Part shown: one piece after another, positions 34,182 through 45,954 of the stretch | Layout: every line of letters begins with the position of its first letter | How positions within the stretch are numbered: position 1 is the first letter of the stretch | From: Channallabes apus | Lineage: Eukaryota > Chordata > Actinopteri > Siluriformes > Clariidae | DNA: 64,000 bases | Reading direction: 5' to 3' | NCBI GenBank assembly: GCA_030522415.1 | Contig: CM060114.1 | Span: 26,807,304 to 26,871,303 of the forward strand | Program-made: the position numbers and the translations under genes | The notes under the pieces: generated by a model | The model's database searches: none | Told to the model about the DNA's origin: nothing | The model's input: only the letters and a program-made list of their open reading frames with translations

Positions 34182-36235
34182 GCATTTGTTTTATATCAAT
34201 TCATTCAAGAATTGCATTCAGAACAGATTACATATAAAATGTAAGATGTAAAAAAAAAATCATTAGAATTGTTGAATATTATGAAACGTACTTTCAGTAA
34301 CAAAAAACGTTTATAAAATTATCTACAATAGCTCTGTAACGTGTGCTACCCAGGCACACCAAAACTTTGGCAATGATGTCATGGGTACACAAAATCATAG
34401 ATTGCTCATAACTGCACCAGGATGCTCATTAAATGTCACTTAGAGACTTCATGAGTTAGCGTTAAAGATAAACTGACTAAGGTACTTTCCAGAACTTTTA
34501 AAACGTTTATGACTCCTGTTTCTATGGCAATCTATGATTTTGTTTCATCATTGGTTCAATCGGTCTACCAGTATACAGTACAAACATGCAGTAAGGAAAT
34601 ACACTCAGATTCTTCATAATAAAATGTATGCATACAGTAAGTATAGGTTTCCATTATTACAACTATTATTTGTGCCTTTCAGTTTGGAATTAAACCATCT
34701 TTAAGCAAGCTTTGAAGTACAATAACAAAGAAATGTCTGATTTTTAAAGAATGTTGACTATCTAAGGATGGACTGTTCAAGAGACAAATAGCTATGGATC
34801 TTGAAATCTGAGAATTAAAGTTAATTTAAAGAAAAGGGTAAAACATCAACAGAGTCATGATCTGCTCGGTCTTGGCCTCCTGAAAGACGTCATCATGCTA
34901 CTTAAGGACCTTTTGAGAACAAATCTCTCATACTTAATGAGCTGTTGCTCTTAAAGCCACTACAGGAAAGTGAACAAAGTGACTATAGCTAACGTTTACA
35001 GTACCGAATCGAAAAACTTTTAAGAAAAGTGAACATTTTATCATAGAGCAAGGTTATAGTTATCTGTGCAATAAATTTGTCTTCAAGCTAAGATACAAAT
35101 TTCACATTTGTGTTAGGATTCAGATTTCTACGTTATGTATGTATGTATGCAGGCATTGTTAGTTTCTAAAAAAAAAAAAGCAATTTAAATTTTCCATAAT
35201 GTAACTACCTTAAATCTTGTATATGGACAGTTTGAACATATTTCCTTGTATGGAACTTTTTTTATGATTCAATCTTTAGGGAATCTTTATTTGCATGCTG
35301 CTGGGCCGGAGTAAGACATGTTCTGTCGCATCACTGTTTCTGTTTGCTATTGGCGATTGATTGGCTCTGTTGAGTGACACGTACTGTACTGTATATCCAC
35401 GGCCACCTCAAGCTAAAAAGCTCTAGATTACTGATATAATACTGTAGTTATTCTTATAACAGTGTCAGGGTCTGGATACAACTCTCACTCGGACCTGGTC
35501 CGGACTCTGCTCTACCATGTAGCGATACCTGTCCTACTGTAGATGCTGTACACATGTGAACCAAAGTCAGCTATCAGTGCTTACTAAACCGTATCGGCAG
35601 AGAGCTGTAGGGTCTTCACCAGATCTTGATAAAACAAAAAAAAGGAAAAGAAAACTACTTACGTTCTTTTTTCCCCTCTTTTTTTAATGGACAAGAAGCA
35701 GATGTGTTTTAAAGATAAAAATCTAGAGGGGGTAGCAAGACAAAACCAGCACCAACAGCCCAGCATTTGGAACAACACGTCTTTGGAAAGTGTCTGCAGA
35801 CTGGCACCCTCTTAGAAAGAGCAAACTGGTACCCTCGTTTTTTTTCTTTTTTCTTTTTCTTTCCTCAACACACTGACGAACCGGCTGCTTGATGCAAAAG
35901 CAAGACCCGATAATTATCCATGTAACCGTAACTATCTTCCTGTAAGTAAAAAGCTACAGAATTTAAATCACAGCATCACCAAAACTATTTTTGCATGGCA
36001 TGGCATGCCCGTATGAAAAAAGGTGCTGTATAAATGAATACGTACTCCCACAGAGCATGACAACATGAAGCCCTGGACTTCTGCTTGTGTGTTGATTTGT
36101 TTATGTGACTTAGGTTGCAGCTAACCACATATCCTGTGTGAGAGATCTGTTCTTGTTTAAATGTAACATTATTCCTTTCCCTGAGGAGTGAAATCAGCTC
36201 AGAAATATTCAGTGTCTCTCTTTCTCACTCACTCA

Positions 36236-36269
<34 letters not shown>

Positions 36270-36935
36270 TATGGTGCAGACTAAAATAAGTTACACAGTG
36301 TTTAAGAGATGCCCTTTGGGATAACAGCTAAAGGAGAAAGTAAAGATTCTCCAGTTTCGACTTTATTAGTGGAAAAAAAAACTTGAAACATTTAAGAATG
36401 TGAAGGAGTAGGACAACTTTCGTAGGAATGTAAGAGCAGATTTTTTTTTTTCCCCTTGACCAGTTCCCTCTGGACAGACAGAAGATATTGGATAGTTCGC
36501 TTCTCTCTCTTTTCTCCTGGATCACTGCAACCCAACTAAAGAGTCAGCTTAATGAATCCTTTCCATCGACTTGCTCTTTCACTGGTCAACCTCTTTTTAA
36601 GTGAAATGAAAAAAAAAAAAAAAACAACACAGTCACATGCTTTACTCCTTTTCTTTCTTTTCTTTTTTTTTTAACTCTAACACAAATAGTTTTGTTGGCT
36701 GTAAAACACTTACTGGTACAAAAATGAGGTCTTAAGAGTGCATGGCATACCAATGAGAACACCAATAGCTTTTATACATGTACACACACATACACACACA
36801 CACACACAGAAAGCTCTGCTGTTACACGGTATAGAGGGGGTCGGCTGGCCGAGCTCCAAGTGAAACTTCTTGTCACAATAAAGCTGCTAAAAGAAACTGC
36901 AGAAGGATATACAATAGTCTCACTTCATACAATCG
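34182..36935. other. No gene seen
   Basis: About 2.7 kb with few recognisable repeats apart from CA tracts and homopolymers near 35640 and 36610. It has eight TACAGTA-type words, two of them overlapping at 35382. No exon-like segment was found. Confidence 0.45.
36226..36266. repeat. ACTC then CA microsatellite
   Basis: Three ACTC units then about 14 AC units; another CA tract is at 36782-36809. Confidence 0.88.
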
Positions 36936-36937
36936 TT

Positions 36938-37205
36938 CATTCATTCATACATTTACCCGCTTTACCCCGGCCGGGTTGGTGCCTGTCCCAGGATCGAGGC
37001 TGGAAATTCACCCTGGATGGGATGCCAATCCATTTCAGGACACCATCCACATCCTCATTTCCATCTACTGTAAACAAGTTAAGAAGGCAGAAGAAACCCA
37101 AGAACCTGGACTAATCCAACACAAACACTGGGAGGATGTGTGAAAATCCACAATCCGGGCTCAGGATTGTACCAGAGACCCCGGAGCTGCAGTATGATGG
37201 AGTCA
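36938..37205 (-). mobile_element. Diverged SINE relic
   Basis: cgttcattcattcatacatt, gtgcctgtcccaggatcgag and caccctggatgggatgcc, then catcc..ccggagctgcag, follow the - strand order of the family with heavy decay. Confidence 0.55.
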
Positions 37206-37611
37206 TGCACTGTTAACACTATTAATATCTAAATGTCTAAATATAAAAAAGATCATAAATATTCGATTTAATCGTTTTTTCTCCGCTTGATGACTTTTAT
37301 AACTCTCTACATAAACACTGTTAATAGTAAATCGAGCTATTCATTATGTACCTTCTAATCTCCACCTCAAGGGAAATGGATTTTAAAAGACTGCTCTAGC
37401 GCAGAATGACAGCATTAGTTCCAGCAACATTATTAGACATGTTTGTAGCCACTACAGCAGTAATACAGAATCCTCTGGGCTGTTTGTACTGCGTATCGTT
37501 GGCAGCTCTCCAGACCCCAAAATCTCAAACAAATACCTTTAACATGTTTCATCATAACGGAAACTTTCACTATCATGTGATCACACATCGACATTTACAA
37601 TAGCTGTTTAA

Positions 37612-38178
37612 GTCAAACCGGACTTTTGATTGTACAGGATAACAGAACACAAATATGAAACTTAAAACTTCTTTTATTTCTCTATATAATCCCCTGCTAC
37701 ACTAATGCATACAGTATATCCTAGCACTTCTTCACTAGTACCAAAGTTTCCTCAATACGTCGGAGCCATGCTCAGACTGCCTGAAACCCTGGTCTCCCAG
37801 GAACTCCTTTACTGGCCCAAACATGTGGAAATGGCTTGGAGTGTGGTCAGGACTATATGGGGGACTTCCAGCTGAGTTCCTGTAATGTGCAAGAGGTGCA
37901 GTGTGCAGTAGGATGCTATGCATTGTCCTCCAGAAACATTATTATTAAAGGAAAGGGCTATTAAAGGAGTTCCTGGGAGGCCAGGTATGAAGCAGGCAGT
38001 CTGATCATGGCTCTGGTGTACTGAGAAAACTTCCTATCTTAATGGTATCCAAGCACTAGTGAGAGGCTGGGATAAGTCTAATAGTCTAGCAGGGGAATAT
38101 ATAGAAAAATAAATAGAGTTTTCACTCTCAAAATTGTATTCTGTCCAATCAAAAGACCTGGTTTGACTTGATTGCCCC
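37612..38178. mobile_element. Palindromic (fold-back) mariner derivative
   Basis: The left arm (37612 to about 37815) runs aagtcaaaccggacttttga through ccccgtgctac-like tatataatcccctgctac to ctcccaggaactcc; the right arm (about 37960-38178) repeats the same series inverted, ending aaaagacctggtttgactt. Both arms carry a mariner C-terminal remnant (YSPDHTPSHFHMFGPVKEFL on the - strand of the left arm). This is either a long fold-back MITE or two copies joined head to head. Confidence 0.7.
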
Positions 38179-38179
38179 A

Positions 38180-39279
38180 TTAATTTCTATGGCAGTGCAT
38201 ATTTCCATAAATTTTACATTTGTATGTCATGTATCTGTAATGTTTCACAAATTCATGCCTTATTTAGACCAGAGAAAAGGTCCATTCATGGCACGCGTAT
38301 CCTGCTGAGAGTATTCCTGGCTCGTCCGTTGCTGAGTTTAACTAGCTCTGTGTTCAGGTTTAATGAACTGTTTCTTGCACACACACCTTAGAGTCAATCT
38401 CTGAGGTCAAAACTGACAGGAAGGGTTAATGTCAGGGTCTCATGTGACACAGGAACAGCACAGTCTGGTTTTTAACAAGACCAGCAAAATAGGTCGATCT
38501 TCAGCATTGCACCACAGCAAGGTTAAATTCTCAAATCAGGAGGTGTAGATTCATGTTTTATTAAGGCACGACTCTATAAACAGTAGGTCTGGCTGTATTT
38601 CACATATATGAATGTGATCATTATAATTTTATGACTTATCGGTTTTTAGAGTTGGATGCACGATATACTGGAGTTCAGGGCTGTTTTAATAACCAGACAG
38701 TAAAAACAGCAAAAAACAATGTATAATCAGTGATATGTTGGCACTTTCTGTAAATGCACATTTACTGTATATACCATTTATGGCAAGAGTCTCACAACAT
38801 CATGGTTTTCATATAACTGCATGGTCTGGCGTGTGTTACTCAATGCTAAAGTTTTCTGCCAAGGTAAAGTCTCAAGACAGAAGAATTTGCCTGATTCAAT
38901 TTCTCAGTCACATGACAAACATCCATGCATATTTAACTTCAAGGGAGAGGGGGAAAAAGAGAGGCTGGTAAGGAAACCATTATTGATAGCTCCTGTGACG
39001 TAAGTACTAACAGTAACTAAGACCTAGACCACATGTAGACAGGTATTTTTAAAAGCATGCCAAACTAGCAGACGGTGATATGATCCTAACCACAAAGCCA
39101 TGTTGGCTAATCAGGATGCATCATGTAAACATCTCAGTCATAACAGGAATGATTTTTAATGGAAATGAGTGTAAACCTTTAATAATCTGTTTAATAGGTA
39201 AATATTAAACGCTTGATCTGATTGTTTCTCTCTTGTTGAAATAAATATGCAGTACAATAATAGTCAACAGTTTGGGCAA
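38180..39279. other. No gene seen
   Basis: Unrecognised non-coding sequence between the palindromic mariner and a Tc1 relic. Confidence 0.45.
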
Positions 39280-39795
39280 AAGTTTGGGTTTATTTTAGAC
39301 ATTATAGAACAATACTGGATTTTTTTCAAAACGAAGAAATAACACATATGGCATTAGGAAATCAAGTAACAACAACAACAACAACAACAACAGTCAGTGT
39401 TCTAGAACAGTTCTTGCAAGAACAGTATTGTGTCGAGTGCATTTGCAAAACCCATCAAGCACCATAATGAAACTGTCTCTCATGAAGATCATCCCAGGGA
39501 AGCAAGACCAAAACGTACCTCTGCTGCAGAGGAGATGTTCATTTAGAGTCACCAGCCTCAAAAATCACCAATTAACAAACAGCACCCCAGATTAGAGCCG
39601 TTATAAAGCCTTTAAAGAGCATACAGTAAGTCACAGACCCATCTGCTATCAATATCAACTGTTCAAAGGAGATTATTGCATATTTTGGATAAACACCTTC
39701 AGCATTGTTTTATAGTGTAAACAAAAATTAAAATCAGGAAAGATAATTTAGAACAATTAGAAGATGTGTCCAAACTTTTGACTGGTAGAGTATTC
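39280..39795 (+). mobile_element. Tc1-like relic, same family as the element at 853
   Basis: The right end tccaaacttttgactggtag is a recognisable terminal repeat; the left end (gggcaaaagtttggg) is degraded. The + strand interior encodes PKRTSAAEE, a Tc1 N-terminal domain motif, followed by stops. A CAA microsatellite lies inside, and a TACAGTA word at 39622 looks like a CAGTA insertion relative to the sister copy. Confidence 0.8.
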
Positions 39796-39805
39796 TTTCA
39801 CTGTT

Positions 39806-40072
39806 GTATTGCACCTCCTGGGTTGGGGTATGTGTGCAAGGAGTGTTGCGTGTTCTCCGTGTGCTTTCCTCTGTGTACTCTGGTTTCCTCCCAAAGTCCA
39901 AACACATGCAGGTTAGGCTAAATGGTGTTCCAAAATTGCCCTATAGTGTGTGAATGAGTGTGTGTGAGTGATGTGTGAGCTGCGATGGATACCCCGCATC
40001 TCCTGGGATAGACTCCAGGCCCCCCGTGACCCTGTATACAGAATAAAGGGGTAAAGACAATAAGTGAGTGAA
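39806..40072 (+). mobile_element. Diverged SINE copy
   Basis: From gtattgcacctcctgggttg to agtgagtgaat on the + strand, directly downstream of the Tc1 relic at 39280. The tRNA head is missing. Confidence 0.7.
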
Positions 40073-40074
40073 TA

Positions 40075-41140
40075 TATTCTTTTTCAAGCCGGTTGCCCCA
40101 TGTGAGGGGTAACATTAGGTTATGTAATGAGTTTCCAGGAACAAAGGGAATTCCAGATCTGGAAACTTTATGAGAACAAGCTTTCTTTTGGACCTTCATC
40201 CACTAGTTCTTTGGAGGAGGAAGGGGTACTGATTCACATCTAACCAATCGTAGATGAGGCTGCATTCTTGCAACCAATCACAACACAGTAGGTGGGATTT
40301 GTTGGAAAACCTCAAATTTGAAGAAAAACACTACTTCGTCTGTTATATTTCCAGCAGATTAAATGCTTCATAGCAGACACAGTACATGCTGTTTAAAAGA
40401 TTTACAATAGTGTGCTATACAAATAAAACTGAATTGAATTAAATCGAATAAACACACATCTTATCAGATCATGGTCCGTGTAAACAGCTAAGTCGGAGTC
40501 TCTAATCGGAATGATTTCGATCAGATGGAAGAAATATTGTCCATGTAAACGTAGCTTCGTAATATCTTTATCTTGAAAAAAAATCTGTTTTTAGTTGAGT
40601 TTGTGTTTGGACAAAAGGCCACAATGCACAGGAAAAAAAGTTGGAAAAAATTCCTGTGTATATGAGGAAATAGCCTAAGTTGTTTCGGAAATGTTCCACA
40701 GCAATAAATATAACAGTTACACTTAATAATAAAAAAGGGTTAGAAAGCATAACATCATCTATTTAAATAAAAGAAATGTTTTGCCTGTACATTGTTCATA
40801 ACTTGCTCTTTCAATTATATCTTTAAGTGTCATACATTGAAGGACCTGAAACCAGTTTCAGAAAAGTCCGTCTGTCTGCATGTCTGTATGTCTGTGATTT
40901 TGTCACACCATCATGCAAAACAGTGGTACAGTATAAATGAATTTTAATTCACTGGGGTTGCTTTATGCTGATGATAAAAGAACATGTTAGCATAAACAAG
41001 ACGCAAATGTAGTTCGCACGGCTTTTCTATTCCCTCTCTTTCCCATTGATCACAATAAAAATTATAAATGACAGTGGATTGAAAATCTTGCCATGAACTA
41101 GTAATTTTGTACAATTTCCTACCATTTAGCCTCCAACTAG
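40075..41140. other. No gene seen
   Basis: AT-rich; includes a piece of the dispersed repeat (gtgctatacaaataaaactg) near 40412. Confidence 0.45.
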
Positions 41141-41490
41141 GCGGCGCGGTGGTGTAGTGGTTAGCACTGTCGCCGTGCACCTCCAGGGTCCGGGTTTGAT
41201 TCCTGGCCAGGTTCGATTCCCGTCTCTGTGTGCATGGAGTTTGCATGTTCTCCCCGTGCTTGGTGGGTTTCCTCCGGGTACTTGGTTTTCCTCCCCAAGA
41301 CATGCAGATTAGACTAATTGGTGTTCTGAAATTGCCAATAATGAGTGTATGTGTGTGTGTGCCCTGCAATGGATTGGCACCCTGCCCAGGATGTACCCCG
41401 CCTCGTGCCCTAAGCCTCCTGGGATAGGCTCTGGGCCCCTTGCGACCGTGAATACAGGATAAAGCGGTATAGATGATGAGTGAGTGAGTG
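41141..41490 (+). mobile_element. tRNA-derived SINE, full length
   Basis: Starts ggcgcggtggtgtagtggtt, keeps both promoter boxes and ends in a tgagtgagtg tail, directly followed by overlapping TACAGTACAGTA. Confidence 0.88.
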
Positions 41491-42448
41491 TACAGTACAG
41501 TAATGTTGTCACACCAAACAAAATGTTGTGAAATTACAGTGAAGGGGTTCATCTTAGTTGTAGGCAGACATGTACATGGGTTTCAACCTGAAATAATAAT
41601 ATCACTGATTACAGTACACTGAAGTTGATCAGCTTAACTTTAGCCTTTTAACTATTTCTACAAACTCTTTTCCCGTCAATGACAGGTAATTCAGCTAGTC
41701 ATTATTAAAAATAAAGTGACAAATCACTATAGTATAAGAGGAATAACCCTTCAGACTATGCTCTTCTAATAACACAATCTGTCCTTTTACATTTATTCCT
41801 TATATATTTATTTATTTATTTATTTATTAAAGGGGTCATCATAAGTAAATTAATCAACATCATTGCAAGAAGGAAGAGAAACTTGGAGAACCAGTCCCCT
41901 CTTAAATATGCAAATAGAGGAAATCCAACTTGGATTTACAATTAGAGGAGGTGTGGAAGACTTAACATCTCTTGACTCCCAAGTCTTGAAGAATAAAGAT
42001 CCTGTGGTAAACAAGTAAAACCATTATGCCTTCATTCTCTCTCCCCGGTGTGTTAAACTGCCAAAGTATCACTCAACAGCTCTCAGCTTCTGTCCCCTCT
42101 TAATCCTCTCTAAACTGTGTTTACGGCTCTTGTGGTATGACTGGTATGTCTCCACTGGCACACCCAGGGCTCCGAGAGACAGGGACACAAGCCAGGGCTA
42201 GCACAGGTGAGGCATTATCTCTGTACACATGAGAGGTTGTGACCTTCGCTCCTCAGCCGTGCTTGTCCACCTGGTGGAATCTGAAGACAGAAACATGCCA
42301 CAGGGAATCACCTATTAACGGGGATTAACTTAGTTTTTTTTTTTTTTGCTTTTTCATGTAACAGCCAAATAGGATTTGTGATCACGTTAGGAATTACTAG
42401 GAAACTTGTGACCGATTTTGTGTCCATCATACTATTATGCCTGAACTT
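41491..42448. other. No gene seen
   Basis: Non-coding; overlapping TACAGTACAGTA at 41491 and a TTTA repeat at about 41806-41828. Confidence 0.45.
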
Positions 42449-42483
42449 TGTATATATTATTTTGGCTGATTCTGTGTGCGTGT

Positions 42484-42518
<35 letters not shown>

Positions 42519-42540
42519 TTCAGCCAAAATAATATATACA
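42449..42540. repeat. Long hairpin closed by a GT/CA microsatellite
   Basis: Arms tgtatatattattttggctg-attctgtgtg (42449-42478) and its inverse (42511-42540) differ at one base; the loop is itself GT then CA repeat and can pair further. The 92-bp unit is almost a perfect palindrome. Confidence 0.85.
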
Positions 42541-42855
42541 CACTTCAGGAGAGGAAAAATGGTATGATGTATATGACATTAATATATTATTAATAATATT
42601 ATCATAATATTATCATATATATCAATATATAACATACTGTATAGCAATACATTTAATATCAAAATAGTAAAGTTTAAATATTAGCATTTTTCTTTTTTTT
42701 TGACTGACTGAATTATTTTTTAATCAGTCTTACAAATTCAAATCAAATCTAATTCAAATGCTTAAATGACCGCCCGTGACCTTAAAAAAATATTATAACT
42801 AGGAAATAAATATGGAATAAAATAAGAAATAAAATATAGGGGGGGAATATATATA

Positions 42856-44474
42856 CAGTGGTGTGAAAAACTATTTGCCCCCCTCCTGATTTCTTATTCT
42901 TTTGCATGTTTGTCACACAAAATGTTTCTGATCATCAAACACATTTAACTATTAGTCAAAGATAACACAAGTAAACACAAAATGCAGTTTTTAAATGAGG
43001 GGTTTTATTATTTAGGGAGAAAAAAAATCCAAACCTACATGGCCCTGTGTGAAAAAGTAATTGCCCCCTGAACCTAATAACTGGTTGGGCCACCCTTAGC
43101 AGCAATAACTGCAATCAAGCGTTTGCGATAACTTGCAACGAGTCTTTTACAGCGCTCTGGAGGAATTTTGGCCAACTCATCTTTGCAGAATTGTTGTAAT
43201 TCAGCTTTATTTGAGGGTTTTCTAGCATGAACCGCCTTTTTAAGGTCATGCCACAACATCTCAATAGGATTCAGGTCAGGACTTTGACTAGGCCACTCCA
43301 AAGTCTTCATTTTGTTTTTCTTCAGCCATTCAGAGGTGGATTTGCTGGTGTGTTTTGGGTCATTGTCCTGCTGCAGCACCCAAGATCGCTTCAGCTTGAG
43401 TTGACAAACAGATGGCCGGACATTCTCCTTCAGGATCTTTTGGTAGACAGTAGAATTCATGGTTCCATCTATCACAGCAAGCCTTCCAGGTCCTGAAGCA
43501 GCAAAACAACCCCAGACCATCACACTACCACCACCATATTTTACTGTTGGTATGATGTTCTTTTTCTGAAATGCTGTGTTACTTTTACGCCAGATGTAAC
43601 AGGACACGCACCTTCCAAAAAGTTCAACTTTTGTCTCATCGGTCCACAAGGTATTTTCCCAAAAGTCTTGGCAATCATTGAGATGTTTTTTAGCAAAATT
43701 GAGACGAGCCTTAATGTTCTTTTTGCTTAAAAGTGGTTTGCGCCTTGGAAATCTGCCATGCAGGCCGTTTTTGCCCAGTCTCTTTCTTATGGTGGAGTCG
43801 TGAACACTGACCTTAATTGAGGCAAGTGAGGCCTGCAGTTCTTTAGATGTTGTCCTGGGGTCTTTTGTGGCCTCTCGGATGAGTTGTCTCTGCACTCTTG
43901 AGGTAATTTTGGTCGGCCGGCCACTCCTGGGAAGGTTCACCACTGTTCCATGTTTTTGCCATTTGTGGATAATGGCTCTCACTGTGGTTCGCTGGAGTCC
44001 CAAAGCTTTAGAAATGGCTTTATAACCTTTACCAGACTGATAGATCTCAATTACTTTTGTTCTCATTTGTTCCTGAATTTCTTTGGATCTTGGCATGATG
44101 TCTAGCTTTTGAGGTGCGCTTGGTCTACTTCTCTGTGTCAGGTAGCTCCTATTTAAGTGATTTCTTGATTGAAACAGGTGTGGCAGTAATCAGGCCTGGG
44201 GGTGACTACAGAAATTGAACTCAGGTGTGACAAACCACAGTTAAGTTATTTTTTAACAAGGGGGGCAATCACTTTTTCACACAGGGCCATGTAGATTTGG
44301 AGTTTTTTTCTCCCTTAATAACGTAAACCTTCATTTAAAAACTGCATTTTGTGTTCAATTATGTTATCTTTGACTAATAGTTAACAGTTTTTGATGAGCA
44401 GAAACATTTAAGTGTGACAAACATGCAAAAGAATAAGAAATCAGGAAGGGGGCAAATAGTTTTTCACACCACTG
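42856..44474 (-). mobile_element. Full-length Tc1-like transposon with IR/DR ends
   Basis: A 1619-bp element flanked by TA on both sides (42854-42855 and 44475-44476). The ends are inverted repeats of roughly 210 bp beginning CAGTGGTGTGAAAAACTA. Each arm carries an inner direct repeat of its outer end (tgtgaaaaagtaattgcccc near 43048 and its partner near 44262), the IR/DR arrangement of Sleeping Beauty-type elements. The two arms differ at scattered positions but align along their length. The interior is the intact transposase gene. Confidence 0.95.
43074..44096 (-). CDS. Tc1-like DD34E transposase, intact
   Basis: 340 residues without stop or frameshift, the usual length of Tc1 transposases. 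The N-terminal half has paired-type helix-turn-helix DNA-binding domains (about 1-110: GYKAISKALGLQRTTVRAII, then the GRP box at 59-61, part of RSGRPTK). The catalytic triad is present: Asp153 in WTDETKVELFG, Asp244 in QQDNDPKHTS and Glu279 in SPDLNPIE, with 34 residues between the last two. A glycine-rich YGGGSVMVWGCF segment precedes the second Asp. It would cut at its own inverted repeats and reinsert at TA. Coding capacity looks intact; activity cannot be judged from sequence alone. Confidence 0.95.
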   Translation of the reverse strand: MPRSKEIQEQMRTKVIEIYQSGKGYKAISKALGLQRTTVRAIIHKWQKHGTVVNLPRSGRPTKITSRVQRQLIREATKDPRTTSKELQASLASIKVSVHDSTIRKRLGKNGLHGRFPRRKPLLSKKNIKARLNFAKKHLNDCQDFWENTLWTDETKVELFGRCVSCYIWRKSNTAFQKKNIIPTVKYGGGSVMVWGCFAASGPGRLAVIDGTMNSTVYQKILKENVRPSVCQLKLKRSWVLQQDNDPKHTSKSTSEWLKKNKMKTLEWPSQSPDLNPIEMLWHDLKKAVHARKPSNKAELQQFCKDELAKIPPERCKRLVASYRKRLIAVIAAKGGPTSY

Positions 44475-44478
44475 TATA

Positions 44479-44480
<2 letters not shown>

Positions 44481-44511
<31 letters not shown>
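44481..44511. repeat. TA microsatellite at the Tc1 right junction
   Basis: About 15 TA units beginning six bases beyond the transposon end, consistent with TA-specific insertion. Confidence 0.9.
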
Positions 44512-44517
<6 letters not shown>

Positions 44518-44844
44518 TATCTTTTACATATAAGATAAGATAAGACAAAATATATAAGAAAAATATAAAAATAAAAATAAAAACCTAGCTGTACAAATAT
44601 GGGTGGGAAAATTTTTTTCTGTACAAATATAGAAATATTGAATTTTTCTTTTTTTTTTAAACAGCCAATAGTCTTACATGTATAAAATCATTAGTACATC
44701 CGGTCATGTCTATTTAAATCAAAGCCTACTGTAATTTTATGCTCATACCAGGACTTTCCCATCCTTTAGCACACTTAAACTTGATGTTTGCCTTTACTCA
44801 TCATTACAGTTGTAGACTTTAATGCTTTGTAATCCCTCTATCCG

Positions 44845-45035
44845 GTGTCACCCAGAAGAGGATGCATTCCCACTGAAGAAATATTTCCTATATCACCTCA
44901 GGGAGATTTTTTTTCTCTCGCCACTGTCGCCACTGTCAGGCTAACACAATAAGTGATATAAGTCTGTAGCCAGTTCTCAGTAAAGCTGCTTTGGGACAAT
45001 GTGCTATACAAAGTCAATTGAGTTAGAATTGAATA
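44845..45035 (+). repeat. Dispersed fish repeat, second copy
   Basis: ggtgtcacccagaagaggat, then catcccagg-type tatatcacctcagggaga and agtaaagctgctttgggaca, ending tgtgctatacaaagtcaatt. Related pieces end similarly near 40408. Confidence 0.5.
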
Positions 45036-45323
45036 GATGAACAAAGCGGGAAAACAATCTTTACTGATTAAAACTTTCTCAGGTGTGAATTTCCTAGAGC
45101 AGTTTCCCAGAAATCCCTGATATGAAATATATTTAGAAATTCATCATCTCCAGTAAAGGGTCAGGTTGACATTTGTATCTGGAGTCTATCCCAGAAACAC
45201 TGGGCACCAGATGAGAGATTTCATTTCAGAAGTATGTGTGTGTTATAAAGTATTTTAGAATGAAGGTGTGTCTTGTTAACATTGTTAAAAATATCTCTAT
45301 ATGTGTGTGTGTCAGACTGTTAG

Positions 45324-45324
<1 letters not shown>

Positions 45325-45364
<40 letters not shown>
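45325..45364. repeat. GT microsatellite
   Basis: About 20 GT units. Confidence 0.92.
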
Positions 45365-45367
<3 letters not shown>

Positions 45368-45919
45368 AGTAACACTACCTGGGTGGCGAGGTTAACATCA
45401 GGGCAGACAGATTTTGGATTATATGTCAGAGTTTTTAAAGAGGACAGCAAGCTGCCAAATACCAAACCGGTGCACACAATAAATGTTAGGAGACTTTTAT
45501 TTTTTTTAATGAGAAGGAGACAAAATTAGTAGTTTTAAGCAAGATGGTGCAATGATGGTGCTGCTCCTAGACAGCAAGAGACTCATCAGCTTCCAGACAG
45601 AGTCTGGACCGACAGACTAGTGCCGCAATAATGTAGGCCAGCAAATAAATCAGGTTAAGAGACAGTGAGCTGATGCTTATCTGAGTGTGTGGTTCTGCAC
45701 ACTCCCACATTTACCTACTAATACACACACTCACACAGTAAATCATGGGGATATACATGGACACTAATGTCCTGAATAGCAGACAGCTCACAATGAAAAA
45801 CTGCCCTTGAGTCCAGATCACATACGAAGGCCTGCGTGTAATAGCACGGTGGAGCAAGTTAGAGAAGTAGTTAGGGATGAGTAATTGACTTGTAATTCGA
45901 ACCTGCAAAACAGAATAAA

Positions 45920-45922
<3 letters not shown>

Positions 45923-45950
<28 letters not shown>
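45923..45950. repeat. GA microsatellite
   Basis: About 14 AG units. Confidence 0.9.

Positions 45951-45954
<4 letters not shown>

Noticed and set aside
41491..41502. TACAGTACAGTA as an ordinary pentanucleotide microsatellite
   Set aside because: No run longer than two units was seen, both orientations occur, and single units are spread over the whole window, so slippage is the weaker explanation, though not excluded.
40944..41552. 202-codon - strand open frame
   Set aside because: Runs through the SINE at 41141 in antisense; repeated similar frames at other SINE copies show it is a repeat artefact.
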